Below, piece after piece: positions 9,430-17,703 of a DNA stretch of 64,000 nt (position 1 is its first letter; each line of letters opens with the position of its first letter). The stretch is from Alloscardovia omnicolens DSM 21503 (GTDB lineage Bacteria > Actinomycetota > Actinomycetes > Actinomycetales > Bifidobacteriaceae). The stretch is taken from NCBI RefSeq assembly GCF_000420505.1, contig NZ_ATVB01000005.1:45971-109970 (forward strand), read 5' to 3'. The notes below the pieces were generated by a model. It ran no database searches, was not told where the DNA came from, and saw only the letters and a program-made list of their open reading frames with translations. The translations under genes were made by a program, and so were the position numbers.

Positions 9430-9500
9430 AATCTAAAAGTTCGCGGATAGGGAAGCGAGCGGGTCTGCATGAAATGCATTTTGAGCGTCATAAAATGCAT
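9430..9500 (-). promoter_or_regulatory. Candidate LytTR-regulated promoter of the rhamnosidase operon
   Basis: AAATGCAT occurs twice, at 9472-9479 and 9493-9500, exactly 21 bp apart (two helical turns). LytTR response regulators bind two direct repeats of about 9 bp with this period. A possible -10, TAGATT on the minus strand (9430-9435), lies 36 bp downstream of the nearer repeat. The adjacent two-component system (9850-11861) has a LytTR output domain. The first copy is itself part of the palindrome AAATGCATTT. Confidence 0.55.
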
Positions 9501-9527
9501 GGAGAAGTATATGGGTTCGTTCGATTT

Positions 9528-9743
9528 ACCGGGGTTTTGTAGGTTGTAGGTTGTAGGTGTGTGGAGGTTGTGAGCGCGGAACGCTGACAATGCGTACGCT
9601 CGAAAACCCCTCTCAATTCTCGCTCGTAAGTACGTAGAAGTTGCTAGCGTGCAATGCTAATAATGCTCACGCGCACTCTTAAGAGTGATTGGAATCCTCA
9701 TCCGTGCGTGAATCATGAAACGCTATACCAAATCAGGTTTCAC
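9528..9743 (+). repeat. Dispersed repeat family B, copy 1
   Basis: Three blocks are shared, in the same order, with the minus strand of 47081-47180: ACCGGGGTTTTGTAGGTTG (9528-9546), CTCAATTCTCGCTC (9612-9625), and a 36-bp block (9708-9743) that starts GTGAATCATG and ends GTTTCAC. The last block matches 30 of 36 positions. This copy has about 80 extra bases before the last block. Confidence 0.7.
9674..9687. promoter_or_regulatory. Perfect 14-bp palindrome CACTCTTAAGAGTG
   Basis: An uninterrupted dyad in the noncoding gap downstream of the kinase gene. It could be an operator or part of the extra segment of repeat copy B1. No matching second site was noticed. Confidence 0.5.
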
Positions 9744-9849
9744 AAACCATCCACCTAAGCGCTCCGGACTGCCGCACAAGAATGATCAAATAAATCAAAC
9801 CAAACCCACAGCTAAAATCCCAAGAACCCCAACTACCCTCTCGGAAGCC

Positions 9850-11148
9850 CTACCCTTCCCGGCGCAGCGGAATCATAATATTCAAGCTAAAAACCTTGTC
9901 CTGCGCGTTCATGGTCATCACACCTCCATAGCGTTGAGTGACCAGTTGCATAGATTTCACACCGAAGCCGTGATACCGCTTATCTTTTTTACTCGTTTGC
10001 GGCAGTCCGCGTACAAAGCGAGGCATACGCGCGCACGAGTTTTCTACGTGAATAATAATCATACCGCGCGCTTCTTGCACTTTCATGCGAATATAGCGCT
10101 GCTGTTCGTCCTCAATCTGTACGGTTGCTTCCATCGCGTTATCAATAGCATTGCCGAAAAGCGAGTAAATATCTGCTGGCTTCATAAAAGATAGATGAGA
10201 GCCGTCAATCATACGGTCAAAAAGAATACTGCGCTGTTCGCAGATTAATGATTTATGCGCTAACAGCACGTCAAGCGTTTCGTTTCCTGTGCGCAACGAG
10301 GAATCATAAATGCTCACTAAATCTTTCAGATCGTTAATTTCTTCTTGAGTTACGCGACCTTCTAAAACAGTCAGCTGCTTTTTTAAGTCATGCGTTTTTA
10401 TATTGATGAGATTAATTGTTTCTTTATCGCTTTCAAATTTTTGACGTTGCTGATTGAGCAGTTGGGAAAGAAACTCATTATCGCGTTGCGCGGTTTCGCG
10501 TTCAGTAATTTCGCGCAGTAAAACAAGCAGAAAAATACACGTGACTAAACGTGTGAGAACGAACATAAAATAAGCGTTATTTGCAATGCGTGTGTGAGCG
10601 ATAAACTCATCAAATAAAGTAGAAAATACAGTAACGCACAGCATAATACCAACAGCAACAAGAATAAAACTATTAGCAATATGTTCAGGTAGGCGCCCAT
10701 GCAGTGGCTGAGCGAACAGAAAATATCCGCATGCTAAAAACGCACAGAATAACAGCGGATACGCATACCATTGGTTATACAAAATACTGGCTGTTCCCTC
10801 GGAGTTAAGTATAGGAAAACCAATCTGAACTATTTGAGCGCAACTATAACATGCATGTTGTAAAGCTACGGTTCCTGCAGTAATAAAAAGCGCTTGCTTC
10901 CATGTGAGCTCCACACAGAACCATACTGCCAGATAGCACAGTGCATAAAAAACGAGAGATCGAGCGATAACTGCCCATACGACAGGAGGAGTAAGAAGGC
11001 TGCTCCAAGCCCAAGCAATACTACTGAATACGATAAGACTTGCCAGCGCTCGAACCAATACATTATTACGTTTGCTCATATGAGCGCTACACACAGCAGC
11101 TGTGGCGAGCAGTTCTAACATAAAACCAGTTTCGCGGAAGAAAATCAT
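9850..11148 (-). CDS. GHKL sensor histidine kinase, AgrC-like (HPK10 type)
   Basis: 432 residues. Six or seven membrane helices fill about residues 1-215, followed by a coiled region. The phosphoacceptor His is near 253 in THDLKKQLTVLE, and a GHKL ATPase domain follows with FGNAIDNAMEA (N box, about 335) and YHGFGVKSM (G box, about 390). This is the architecture of kinases that pair with LytTR regulators, often for peptide sensing. Its ATG overlaps the stop codon of the regulator gene by 4 bp, so the two are coupled. No small signal-peptide gene was found beside it, and the genes around it are sugar genes. The ligand may therefore be a glycoside or its product (inference). Confidence 0.88.
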   Translation of the reverse strand: MIFFRETGFMLELLATAAVCSAHMSKRNNVLVRALASLIVFSSIAWAWSSLLTPPVVWAVIARSLVFYALCYLAVWFCVELTWKQALFITAGTVALQHACYSCAQIVQIGFPILNSEGTASILYNQWYAYPLLFCAFLACGYFLFAQPLHGRLPEHIANSFILVAVGIMLCVTVFSTLFDEFIAHTRIANNAYFMFVLTRLVTCIFLLVLLREITERETAQRDNEFLSQLLNQQRQKFESDKETINLINIKTHDLKKQLTVLEGRVTQEEINDLKDLVSIYDSSLRTGNETLDVLLAHKSLICEQRSILFDRMIDGSHLSFMKPADIYSLFGNAIDNAMEATVQIEDEQQRYIRMKVQEARGMIIIHVENSCARMPRFVRGLPQTSKKDKRYHGFGVKSMQLVTQRYGGVMTMNAQDKVFSLNIMIPLRREG

Positions 11149-11861
11149 AGCATCATCCCCTCGTTACCCATGGCTGCAGCGAAACCCTGCATAAAAGCCT
11201 TATGATACGCACGACCTATAGGCACACGATCGCCACTGCTCACGCGCAACTGCGCGCTGCTGATGTTCATCACGTGATGAGGATTAACCAAAAACGCTTT
11301 CGAGCAGCGCAAAAAGCCTTTAGGCTCGAGCAGCTCTTGGACTTTCTGCAAACTTCCTGCGCTTGTTAAAATGCCCAACTCCGTGTGGTAGTGCACATTA
11401 TGACCGCGCACTTCAATATATTCAATATCGCTCACACGCACACGCACACCGCTGCCGCGGAAAGTAATAACAATGGAATCGTCGGCTTTTGCACATACTG
11501 CAACAGCGCGTTGCATTTTACGCTCAAAATCTGGGTATATGTACGGCTTAATAATGTAGTCAAGAGCATTAACTTCGTAGCCTTTTGCAGCGAACTGCGC
11601 CATATTGGTTACAAAAATCAGCACTGCTTTCTGGTCGAGGCGACGCAAAGAATAAGCTGCATCCATGCCATTCATATTTGGCATTTCAATATCCATGAAA
11701 ACAATATCCCACACGGGTTTGTAGTCGTCGAGCAAAATCGTGGGATCAGTAAAACGAATTATTTTAAATTGCGTGTCATGTGTGTTCGAAAAGGCGTCGA
11801 GAAACTTCGATAAGGTATCTGCTGCCTTATCGTCGTCTTCTACTAGGGCAATATTCAGCAT
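11145..11861 (-). CDS. LytTR-family response regulator, AgrA/ComE-like
   Basis: 238 residues. Receiver domain at about 1-115, with acidic pocket residues in LVEDDD, the phospho-Asp near 55 in DIVFMDIEMPNMNG, and the Lys in DYIIKPY. A LytTR DNA-binding domain follows at about 130-230 (DIEYIEVRGHNVHYHT, FLRCSKAFLVNPHHV). The ATG at 11861 is chosen (AGGTGG 5 nt upstream); a GTG at 11870 is also possible. It overlaps the kinase gene by 4 bp. The likely target is the rhamnosidase operon at 9391, given the 21-bp spaced repeats there and its proximity. Confidence 0.9.
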   Translation of the reverse strand: MLNIALVEDDDKAADTLSKFLDAFSNTHDTQFKIIRFTDPTILLDDYKPVWDIVFMDIEMPNMNGMDAAYSLRRLDQKAVLIFVTNMAQFAAKGYEVNALDYIIKPYIYPDFERKMQRAVAVCAKADDSIVITFRGSGVRVRVSDIEYIEVRGHNVHYHTELGILTSAGSLQKVQELLEPKGFLRCSKAFLVNPHHVMNISSAQLRVSSGDRVPIGRAYHKAFMQGFAAAMGNEGMML

Positions 11862-11911
11862 CGTCGCCACCTCACCTCGTATCTCTTCGCGCAGGCTAGT
11901 CTTCGCTAAGC

Positions 11912-13186
11912 TTAGGATTGCCTCATCTCATCCGTTCCGTAACGCTGCTGTAAAGCAATCATTGCACAACCTGCTATTGCTTCTACAATAACAACTCCAG
12001 CAAACCCCCACATGGTATATGTCAAAGTCTCTGGTGACACCAAAGCAGGTGTTACGAGCGCAAATAAGCCGCAGATAAGACGAGAAACACCGTTAATATA
12101 TCCTTGAACCGTCGCACGAATGCTCACAGGAAAAGACTCCTGCGTCCACACTTTATAGATAGCTTCTCCTGCCAAAGGAATACCCGCGTAAAGCAAAGCT
12201 GTGGCAGACACAATAATTCCCAGGTTAGAACCAGCCAGAGCCATAATAATAATGGAGGTAAACGTGAGAACTAGACCAACAGCAAAAGCCGTATTACGAT
12301 GACGTCCTCCCGCTACAGTGGCGAAAACAATATTGAGCACGAGAGTAATGAGGTTCAACCCGATTCCCAAAGCTGTGGCGAGGCTTTGTGAGGCACCTGA
12401 TTGCGCGGAAATATAGGTTTGGAACTGACCCCATGTATTCGCCAGCAAGTTCCACATAATATAGAACACTGTGATGGTTACGAGAAAGCCCGTCAGCGCT
12501 TTTCTATGTTCTCCGCTAAAAAGCGAGAGCATAGAAACTTTTTGATTATTACTTCCATCTGCTGATAAGAGATGATGCCTCTGCTGAGCTTGCTCATGAA
12601 CAGCACGTAAACCAGGAGAAAGTAAACGCCACAGTGTGGTTATGATGCCTAGGACTGCGAAAACAGCGAAAACAATACGTCCACCTATTGCGCCGGCAAG
12701 TTTTGAGACTGCAAAGGCTGCGCTATAGGCTACAAACATGCCTGCTTGCCAGAATACTTGACTTGTGGAAATCAAACGCGAACTGGTGGCAGCATCGGGC
12801 GCATCGAAAGACAGCACAGTAATAGCAACAGGAACCTCAGCACCAGAAGCAATGCCGGCAATAATAATACCGGTCATGAGCATCGAAAAATCTGTAGCGC
12901 ATACGCACAGGACAGCGCCCAGCATATAGAGCACATTAATCCAGTTGAAAAAGACAACGCGACCAATTTTATCGGCAATCCGACCACCTGCAATTGACCC
13001 GCCTGCAATAGCAAAAGAAAGCACTCCCGACAAAAGACCTACTTGCGCATCGGTTAAGCCTAAGCCAGATTGCCACACGGTTATTGTGGACGCTAATCCT
13101 ACAATAATTCCCGATGCCAAAGTAGCACCTAATCCAGCAGCTACTGCCAGTTCTGTGTAATTGTGAGTTCGAGCTGTATTAGCCAC
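11912..13186 (-). CDS. MFS transporter of the rhamnoside locus (copy A)
   Basis: 424 residues, 12 membrane helices, with the MFS loop signature GGRIADKIGRVVFFNW after helix 2. It resembles the transporter at 16128-17438 along its whole length (for example SGIIVGL..TITVWQ.GL.L..AQVG.LSG and KVWTQESFP), so the pair came from duplication. GTG start with AAGGAG 10 nt upstream; no better start was found. It is followed after about 50 bp by the two-component genes and may be co-transcribed with them. A perfect palindrome upstream (13202-13216) is a possible operator. It probably imports a rhamnose-containing sugar or exports a product; direction and substrate are unknown. Confidence 0.85.
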   Translation of the reverse strand: MANTARTHNYTELAVAAGLGATLASGIIVGLASTITVWQSGLGLTDAQVGLLSGVLSFAIAGGSIAGGRIADKIGRVVFFNWINVLYMLGAVLCVCATDFSMLMTGIIIAGIASGAEVPVAITVLSFDAPDAATSSRLISTSQVFWQAGMFVAYSAAFAVSKLAGAIGGRIVFAVFAVLGIITTLWRLLSPGLRAVHEQAQQRHHLLSADGSNNQKVSMLSLFSGEHRKALTGFLVTITVFYIMWNLLANTWGQFQTYISAQSGASQSLATALGIGLNLITLVLNIVFATVAGGRHRNTAFAVGLVLTFTSIIIMALAGSNLGIIVSATALLYAGIPLAGEAIYKVWTQESFPVSIRATVQGYINGVSRLICGLFALVTPALVSPETLTYTMWGFAGVVIVEAIAGCAMIALQQRYGTDEMRQS

Positions 13187-13201
13187 CTGACGTGCGCTCC
13201 T

Positions 13202-13216
13202 TGTATACGGTATACA
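13202..13216. promoter_or_regulatory. Palindromic operator candidate TGTATACGGTATACA
   Basis: A perfect 7-1-7 dyad 16 bp upstream of the GTG start of the MFS transporter at 13186, so it could overlap the promoter or the transcript start. Dyads of this size suit TetR, GntR or LacI regulators. The nearby TetR gene (17704) is the obvious candidate but the same sequence is not found next to it. Confidence 0.5.
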
Positions 13217-13300
13217 TCATTGTCTGCAGATGAATCATATAGTATGAGCACGGTTCGGGCGCAGCAATGTGCACTGCACGAAATGCAGAACAGACGTCAC

Positions 13301-13345
13301 AAAAAACACAATACTGCTGTGCAGGTGTGCAACAGCAGTATTGTG
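13301..13345 (-). terminator. Intrinsic terminator of the second rhamnosidase gene
   Basis: A perfect 14-bp stem (CACAATACTGCTGT at 13307-13320 and its complement at 13332-13345) with an 11-nt loop. Read on the minus strand it is followed by TTTTTT (13306-13301). It lies 15 bp after the stop codon of the GH78 gene and separates that gene from the next MFS transporter. Confidence 0.93.
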
Positions 13346-13360
13346 AGGGGTTGTTCTGTC

Positions 13361-16114
13361 TTAACTCAACTTAATCTTTATATTATGTTCGCCGGCAGTT
13401 AGCTCCTTACCGTCAAGGGCAGGAACAACGGCTGTTGAACCATATGGCACCTCCACATGAACGTCAACAGCAGAACCGTCATCGTTTATCTTCCAATCAA
13501 CACGCGCCTGACCAAACGGTGTTATATGTGCGGTCGAGGCATGATCAAGACCACCTCCAACAAGCGGATTTACTGCAAAACGTTTCCATCCCGGTTCCAG
13601 CGACTCCAAACCACCTATACCAGTGTGAAGCCACTGTGCCACAGAGCCCAGAGCATAATGGTTAAAGCTAGTCATTCCACCTGGATTAATGGACCCATCT
13701 GGCAGAAGCGAATCCCAACGCTCCCACGTGGTGGTAGCACCCATAGCCACTTGATAGAGCCAACTTGGACATTGAGTAGATAGCAGTAACGAATACGCTT
13801 CCTGTATATGTCCTGTAGCAGATAAAGCAGGCAAAACATACGGCGTTCCCGCAAAACCAGTGCTTACTTTACCGCCTGATTCACGCACAAGATTAGCCAA
13901 ACGCTCACCAGCGGCAGCAACAAGCCGTTCAGAACCCTCGAATAATCCAAAAGCAATCGATAATGCGTAAGCACACTGTGTATCAGAAGTCATGCGCAAA
14001 CCGGTGTGGTCATTGCGCTGCACAAAACGAGCAATATACCCCGTGCGGATGCGCTCATACAAGCTTGCATAATGTTCTTCTTCCTCACCTTTACCGAGTG
14101 CGGCAGCAATGTATGAGGCCTGCTTGCAACTACGAGCAAAGAATGCTGTAGCAACCAGCTCTTTTTGAGTAATCGCCTGCGTTGGGTCTTCTGGAGGAGC
14201 ACTTGGGTCAAGCCAATCTCCTAACTGACCAAGCGGATAACGTGGTTTGCGATCCCACACTCCGTCAGAACTTAAATACCCTTCTACTTCAGCAATCCAG
14301 TCATGAATAAGATTCCATGACTGTTCAAGCAGCTGCGTATCTCCATCATCCATATAAATAGCCCATGGCACTGCTACTACAGCATCACCCCAAATTGCAA
14401 TCGCCTCCGGTTTAGCCCACACACCCAGTGGTACAAATGGAACAAAGAATGGCACCGTACCACAGTTGAGCTGCTCACTGCGCACATCGGTGAGCCAGCT
14501 ACCCAAAATATTGTGCACATCATACAGATACGATGCAGTTGGAGCGAATAGGTCAATATCGCCCGTCCAGCCCATGCGTTCATCGCGCTGTGGGCAGTCA
14601 GTTGGCAAAGAAACGAAATTTGACTTCATCGACCACAGAGCATTGCTGTGCAAACGATTGAGCAGCGTGTTCGAGCTATTGAACCAACCTGTGCGACGCA
14701 TTGTGGTGTGATAAACGCTGCACACGAGATTGTCTGCTGTCAGCTCTCCCGGATAACCAGAAATAGTGGCATATCTAAAACCATGCATCACAAAACGAGG
14801 TTGCCACCAAGCGTCTTGCCCGTTAGAAATATAGGTATCGTGCTGCTGACCACGACGTAAGGTGCGCGTAGCTAAGCTTCCATCGCTATCAAGCACTTCT
14901 GCATGCCTCAGCTCTACAACATCGCCAGTTTTTAGACCTTTCATATGCAGATTAATAAGTTGCGAGCAGTTTTGACCGAAGTCTAACAGATACGTTCCAT
15001 CTGCTTGCTTACTTATCGATACTGGACGGTTTTCGCCTTGCGCCCGTACAGCTTCTTTCGATGCTGGTTTAACTTTGTACTGATCATAGACCACTTCAGC
15101 CACGGAACCCCACTGTCCAATCGTACCTTGGGTTGTTGTTTCGTCGAATCCTGGCTCATCCCATCCCTTTTGCTCAAGACGAGCATCATAGGTTTCGCCT
15201 TCATACAGGTCGGAGCGCACAATTGGACCGCGTGTAGCATGCCAGGTTTCATCCCACGCATTTGAGTAGAACTTGAGCACTTGTCCATTATCGAGACGCA
15301 CTTCTAACTGGGCTTGTACGCCAATGCGATCACCGTAGACGTTAGGAATTCCACCATCGAAGCCGAGGCGTCCACGCCACCAGCCATCACCTAGAAGGAA
15401 GCCAAGCGCATTAGTTCCCTCATGAAGCATATCAGTTACATCGTAGACCCACTGTTCTACGCGATCACGATACACCGTCCACCCTGGGTTTAACACATCC
15501 TCACCCACAGTATGTCCATTAATATGCGCTTCTACAAGCCCTAAAGCACTCAGATACAGGCGAGCGCGCACGGGTTTGCCTGACACATTAATCTCGGTGC
15601 GCACCAACGGCAAATGGCGATGATCAGTCTCCGGCTCACTCCACGCAGGGCCCACAAAATCTGCGTTGAGCTCCCACGCCGCCATACTTGATTCCACACG
15701 CACAGCAGCCGGCTGCGCGTCGCTTCCCACCAATTGCACACTCAGGCGCGCTTCCTCTCGTGGAGCCAATGGGTCAAAAGGCCAATCCACTAACACATGA
15801 GACTGTGCTGGAAGCTCCACACTATCTTGTGTTCGAGCAACTTCCACACCTTCTCTTACTACACTGACCAACACCCGATCACCCTGCGTTGGAATTCCCT
15901 CGTAATCCCAGCTTAAGCGTGGTGATGTGTGTGCTATGCCCAATACATCGCCAGAATAATGTTCAACACGCACTGCACTGACGCGCACATCACTAACGTA
16001 CTCGCCACCGCAATAGTGCTCTCCCCGCACCCCATTCACCTGAGCACCACTCACGCGCTCACCACTAAGGTAATCATTCTTTGTATCAACTACTTCGTCA
16101 TTGTGTGAATTCAT
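13361..16114 (-). CDS. GH78 alpha-L-rhamnosidase (second copy)
   Basis: 917 residues, no signal peptide. Same domain order as the enzyme at 6791: N-terminal beta domains, concanavalin-like domain (ARLYLSALGLVEAHINGHTVG; GDGWWRGRLGFDGG), catalytic (alpha/alpha)6 domain with LPTDCPQRDERMGWTGD near 508 and TTWERWDS near 797, and a C-terminal beta domain. Sequence divergence from the first copy suggests different rhamnosides as substrates. The ATG at 16114 is chosen (AAGGAG 9 nt upstream); the longer frame from 16195 would run into the transporter gene. It follows the MFS gene after 13 bp in the same operon and ends at a strong terminator. Confidence 0.93.
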   Translation of the reverse strand: MNSHNDEVVDTKNDYLSGERVSGAQVNGVRGEHYCGGEYVSDVRVSAVRVEHYSGDVLGIAHTSPRLSWDYEGIPTQGDRVLVSVVREGVEVARTQDSVELPAQSHVLVDWPFDPLAPREEARLSVQLVGSDAQPAAVRVESSMAAWELNADFVGPAWSEPETDHRHLPLVRTEINVSGKPVRARLYLSALGLVEAHINGHTVGEDVLNPGWTVYRDRVEQWVYDVTDMLHEGTNALGFLLGDGWWRGRLGFDGGIPNVYGDRIGVQAQLEVRLDNGQVLKFYSNAWDETWHATRGPIVRSDLYEGETYDARLEQKGWDEPGFDETTTQGTIGQWGSVAEVVYDQYKVKPASKEAVRAQGENRPVSISKQADGTYLLDFGQNCSQLINLHMKGLKTGDVVELRHAEVLDSDGSLATRTLRRGQQHDTYISNGQDAWWQPRFVMHGFRYATISGYPGELTADNLVCSVYHTTMRRTGWFNSSNTLLNRLHSNALWSMKSNFVSLPTDCPQRDERMGWTGDIDLFAPTASYLYDVHNILGSWLTDVRSEQLNCGTVPFFVPFVPLGVWAKPEAIAIWGDAVVAVPWAIYMDDGDTQLLEQSWNLIHDWIAEVEGYLSSDGVWDRKPRYPLGQLGDWLDPSAPPEDPTQAITQKELVATAFFARSCKQASYIAAALGKGEEEEHYASLYERIRTGYIARFVQRNDHTGLRMTSDTQCAYALSIAFGLFEGSERLVAAAGERLANLVRESGGKVSTGFAGTPYVLPALSATGHIQEAYSLLLSTQCPSWLYQVAMGATTTWERWDSLLPDGSINPGGMTSFNHYALGSVAQWLHTGIGGLESLEPGWKRFAVNPLVGGGLDHASTAHITPFGQARVDWKINDDGSAVDVHVEVPYGSTAVVPALDGKELTAGEHNIKIKLS

Positions 16115-16127
16115 CGTTGAATTCTCC

Positions 16128-17438
16128 TTATTTGGCACCATGTATTTCCTGCAATTGACGTTCTTCGTCTGTGCCATACTTCTTTTGCAAGCCAAGCATC
16201 CACAGACCCGCCAAACTCATCACAAATACAACACCTGCGAATCCCCACATGGTTTTCTGAATAACACCAGGAACCACAAGCATAGGAGTAATCAGCGCGA
16301 ATAAACCGCAACACAAGCGAGAGAAACCGTTAATGTAACCCTGAATAGAAGCACGAATTTCAATAGGGAAAGATTCCTGCGTCCATACCTTATAAATTGC
16401 TTCACCTGCTAAAGGACTACCCAAGTTCATAAAAGCAGTTGCACCAACAATAACCCAGAGGTTTGTACCAGCCAAAGCCATAATAATCATTGCAGACAAC
16501 TGAATAACAATACCCACAATAAATGCCTTATTGCGGTACTTACCACCTGCAACCGAAGCAAAGGCTATATTCAGAATAAGAGTAATAAAGTTCAAAATAA
16601 TACCCAAACCGGTAGCAAGAGACTGACTTGCATCTGCTTTCGCAAACATAAAGGTTTGGAATTGACCCCACGTATTTGCTAAGAGATTCCATCCAACATA
16701 GAAAATCAAAATAGCAGCCAAGAAACTCAGCAGCATAACCTTGTTACGTCCGAAAAGAATCTTTGTTACAGATACGTTAGTGTCATGCGCAGTAACACCC
16801 ATCTGCGCATCACGAGCGTCTGCTTCATCATGAAACTTCTTAAAGGTTGGAGAAGTAACACGCCATACAAAAGCAATAACTGCGAATATCGCCAAAATTG
16901 CAAAGACTACGCGACCGCCAGTAGCGCCGGAAAGTGCAGAAACCAAGAAGGCGCAAATAAAGGAAATAAACACACCCAACTGCCAGAATACCTGAGTAAG
17001 AGATACCAAGCGAGCAGCGAGAGAATCATTAGGAGCGTCATGCGAAACCACCGTCATAGATACTGGTAAATCTGCGCCAGAAGCCCATCCGGCAATAATC
17101 AAACCAGCAAGCAACGTCCAGAAGTTTTGAGCAAAGATACATACAACCGCTCCAACGGCATAGAGCAAATTAATCCAGTTAAAGAAGAAAACGCGCCCAA
17201 TCTTATCGGCAATTCGACCGCCCATAAGCGAGCCAAAAGCGATAGCGAAGGTCATAATACCTGAAAGCTGGCCTACTTGAGCATTCGATAACTGTAAACC
17301 TTCTTGCCACACAGTAATTGTTGCCGATAAGCCAACAATAATACCGGAACCAAGCATTGAACCAATACCTGCTGCAACTGCTAGCGAGCTATAGCGACCT
17401 AAGCTTTGTGAGCTTTCTGTCTGAGACACCTGTGTCAT
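16128..17438 (-). CDS. MFS transporter of the rhamnoside locus (copy B)
   Basis: 436 residues, 12 membrane helices, with GGRIADKIGRVFFFNW after helix 2 and KVWTQESFPIEIRA near the C-terminal half. It is a paralogue of the transporter at 11912-13186. The ATG at 17438 is chosen because AAAGGT lies 6 nt upstream; the frame extends to 17510 without a better start. It is the first gene of an operon with the second GH78 enzyme, and diverges from a TetR regulator. It is therefore the likely importer for that enzyme's substrate (inference from position). Confidence 0.87.
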   Translation of the reverse strand: MTQVSQTESSQSLGRYSSLAVAAGIGSMLGSGIIVGLSATITVWQEGLQLSNAQVGQLSGIMTFAIAFGSLMGGRIADKIGRVFFFNWINLLYAVGAVVCIFAQNFWTLLAGLIIAGWASGADLPVSMTVVSHDAPNDSLAARLVSLTQVFWQLGVFISFICAFLVSALSGATGGRVVFAILAIFAVIAFVWRVTSPTFKKFHDEADARDAQMGVTAHDTNVSVTKILFGRNKVMLLSFLAAILIFYVGWNLLANTWGQFQTFMFAKADASQSLATGLGIILNFITLILNIAFASVAGGKYRNKAFIVGIVIQLSAMIIMALAGTNLWVIVGATAFMNLGSPLAGEAIYKVWTQESFPIEIRASIQGYINGFSRLCCGLFALITPMLVVPGVIQKTMWGFAGVVFVMSLAGLWMLGLQKKYGTDEERQLQEIHGAK

Positions 17439-17606
17439 GTTATACCTTTCATCACGTCTGCGTGCCTGAACATTCTCAGCTGCGATACCGTTATCGCGAA
17501 CTCGATTCATATCTTAATTACTAATTTACATGTTTGCAAGTTGTAAGTAGAAAAATATAAATCCTTATGAAATGCACTTACCAAGGCATTGTTACGCAAC
17601 GCAACT

Positions 17607-17618
17607 TACACATGTGTA
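17607..17618. promoter_or_regulatory. Palindrome TACACATGTGTA in the TetR/MFS divergent region
   Basis: A perfect 12-bp dyad in the 265-bp gap between the divergent transporter and TetR genes. TTGTAAGT (17541-17548) and AACTTACA (17603-17610) also form a spaced inverted pair. TetR regulators commonly bind such dyads between themselves and a divergent target. Which of the two is the operator cannot be decided here. Confidence 0.45.
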
Positions 17619-17703
17619 TGTAATGATGCGTACGTATGCGATAGAACAGCACCCCAGCACATGTAGAATAAGACCAGAGATTGCCGCTCGATGGAGGAAT
17701 GTT

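Larger units (their letters stand above)
9392..9849. other. 458-bp intergenic region between the rhamnosidase operon and the kinase gene
   Basis: No convincing gene. It holds the candidate LytTR site (9472-9500), a 7-bp tandem repeat GTAGGTT (9539-9559), a 14-bp perfect palindrome (9674-9687), and dispersed repeat family B (9528-9743). ORFs here are short and lack ribosome binding sites. Confidence 0.7.

Noticed and set aside
9715..10194. 159-residue plus-strand frame opposite the kinase gene
   Set aside because: Overlaps repeat B1 and the conserved end of the kinase gene, with no ribosome binding site.
17572..17703. N-terminal extension of the TetR regulator
   Set aside because: The stretch holds the divergent promoter region and palindromes; GGAGG points to the ATG at 17704.
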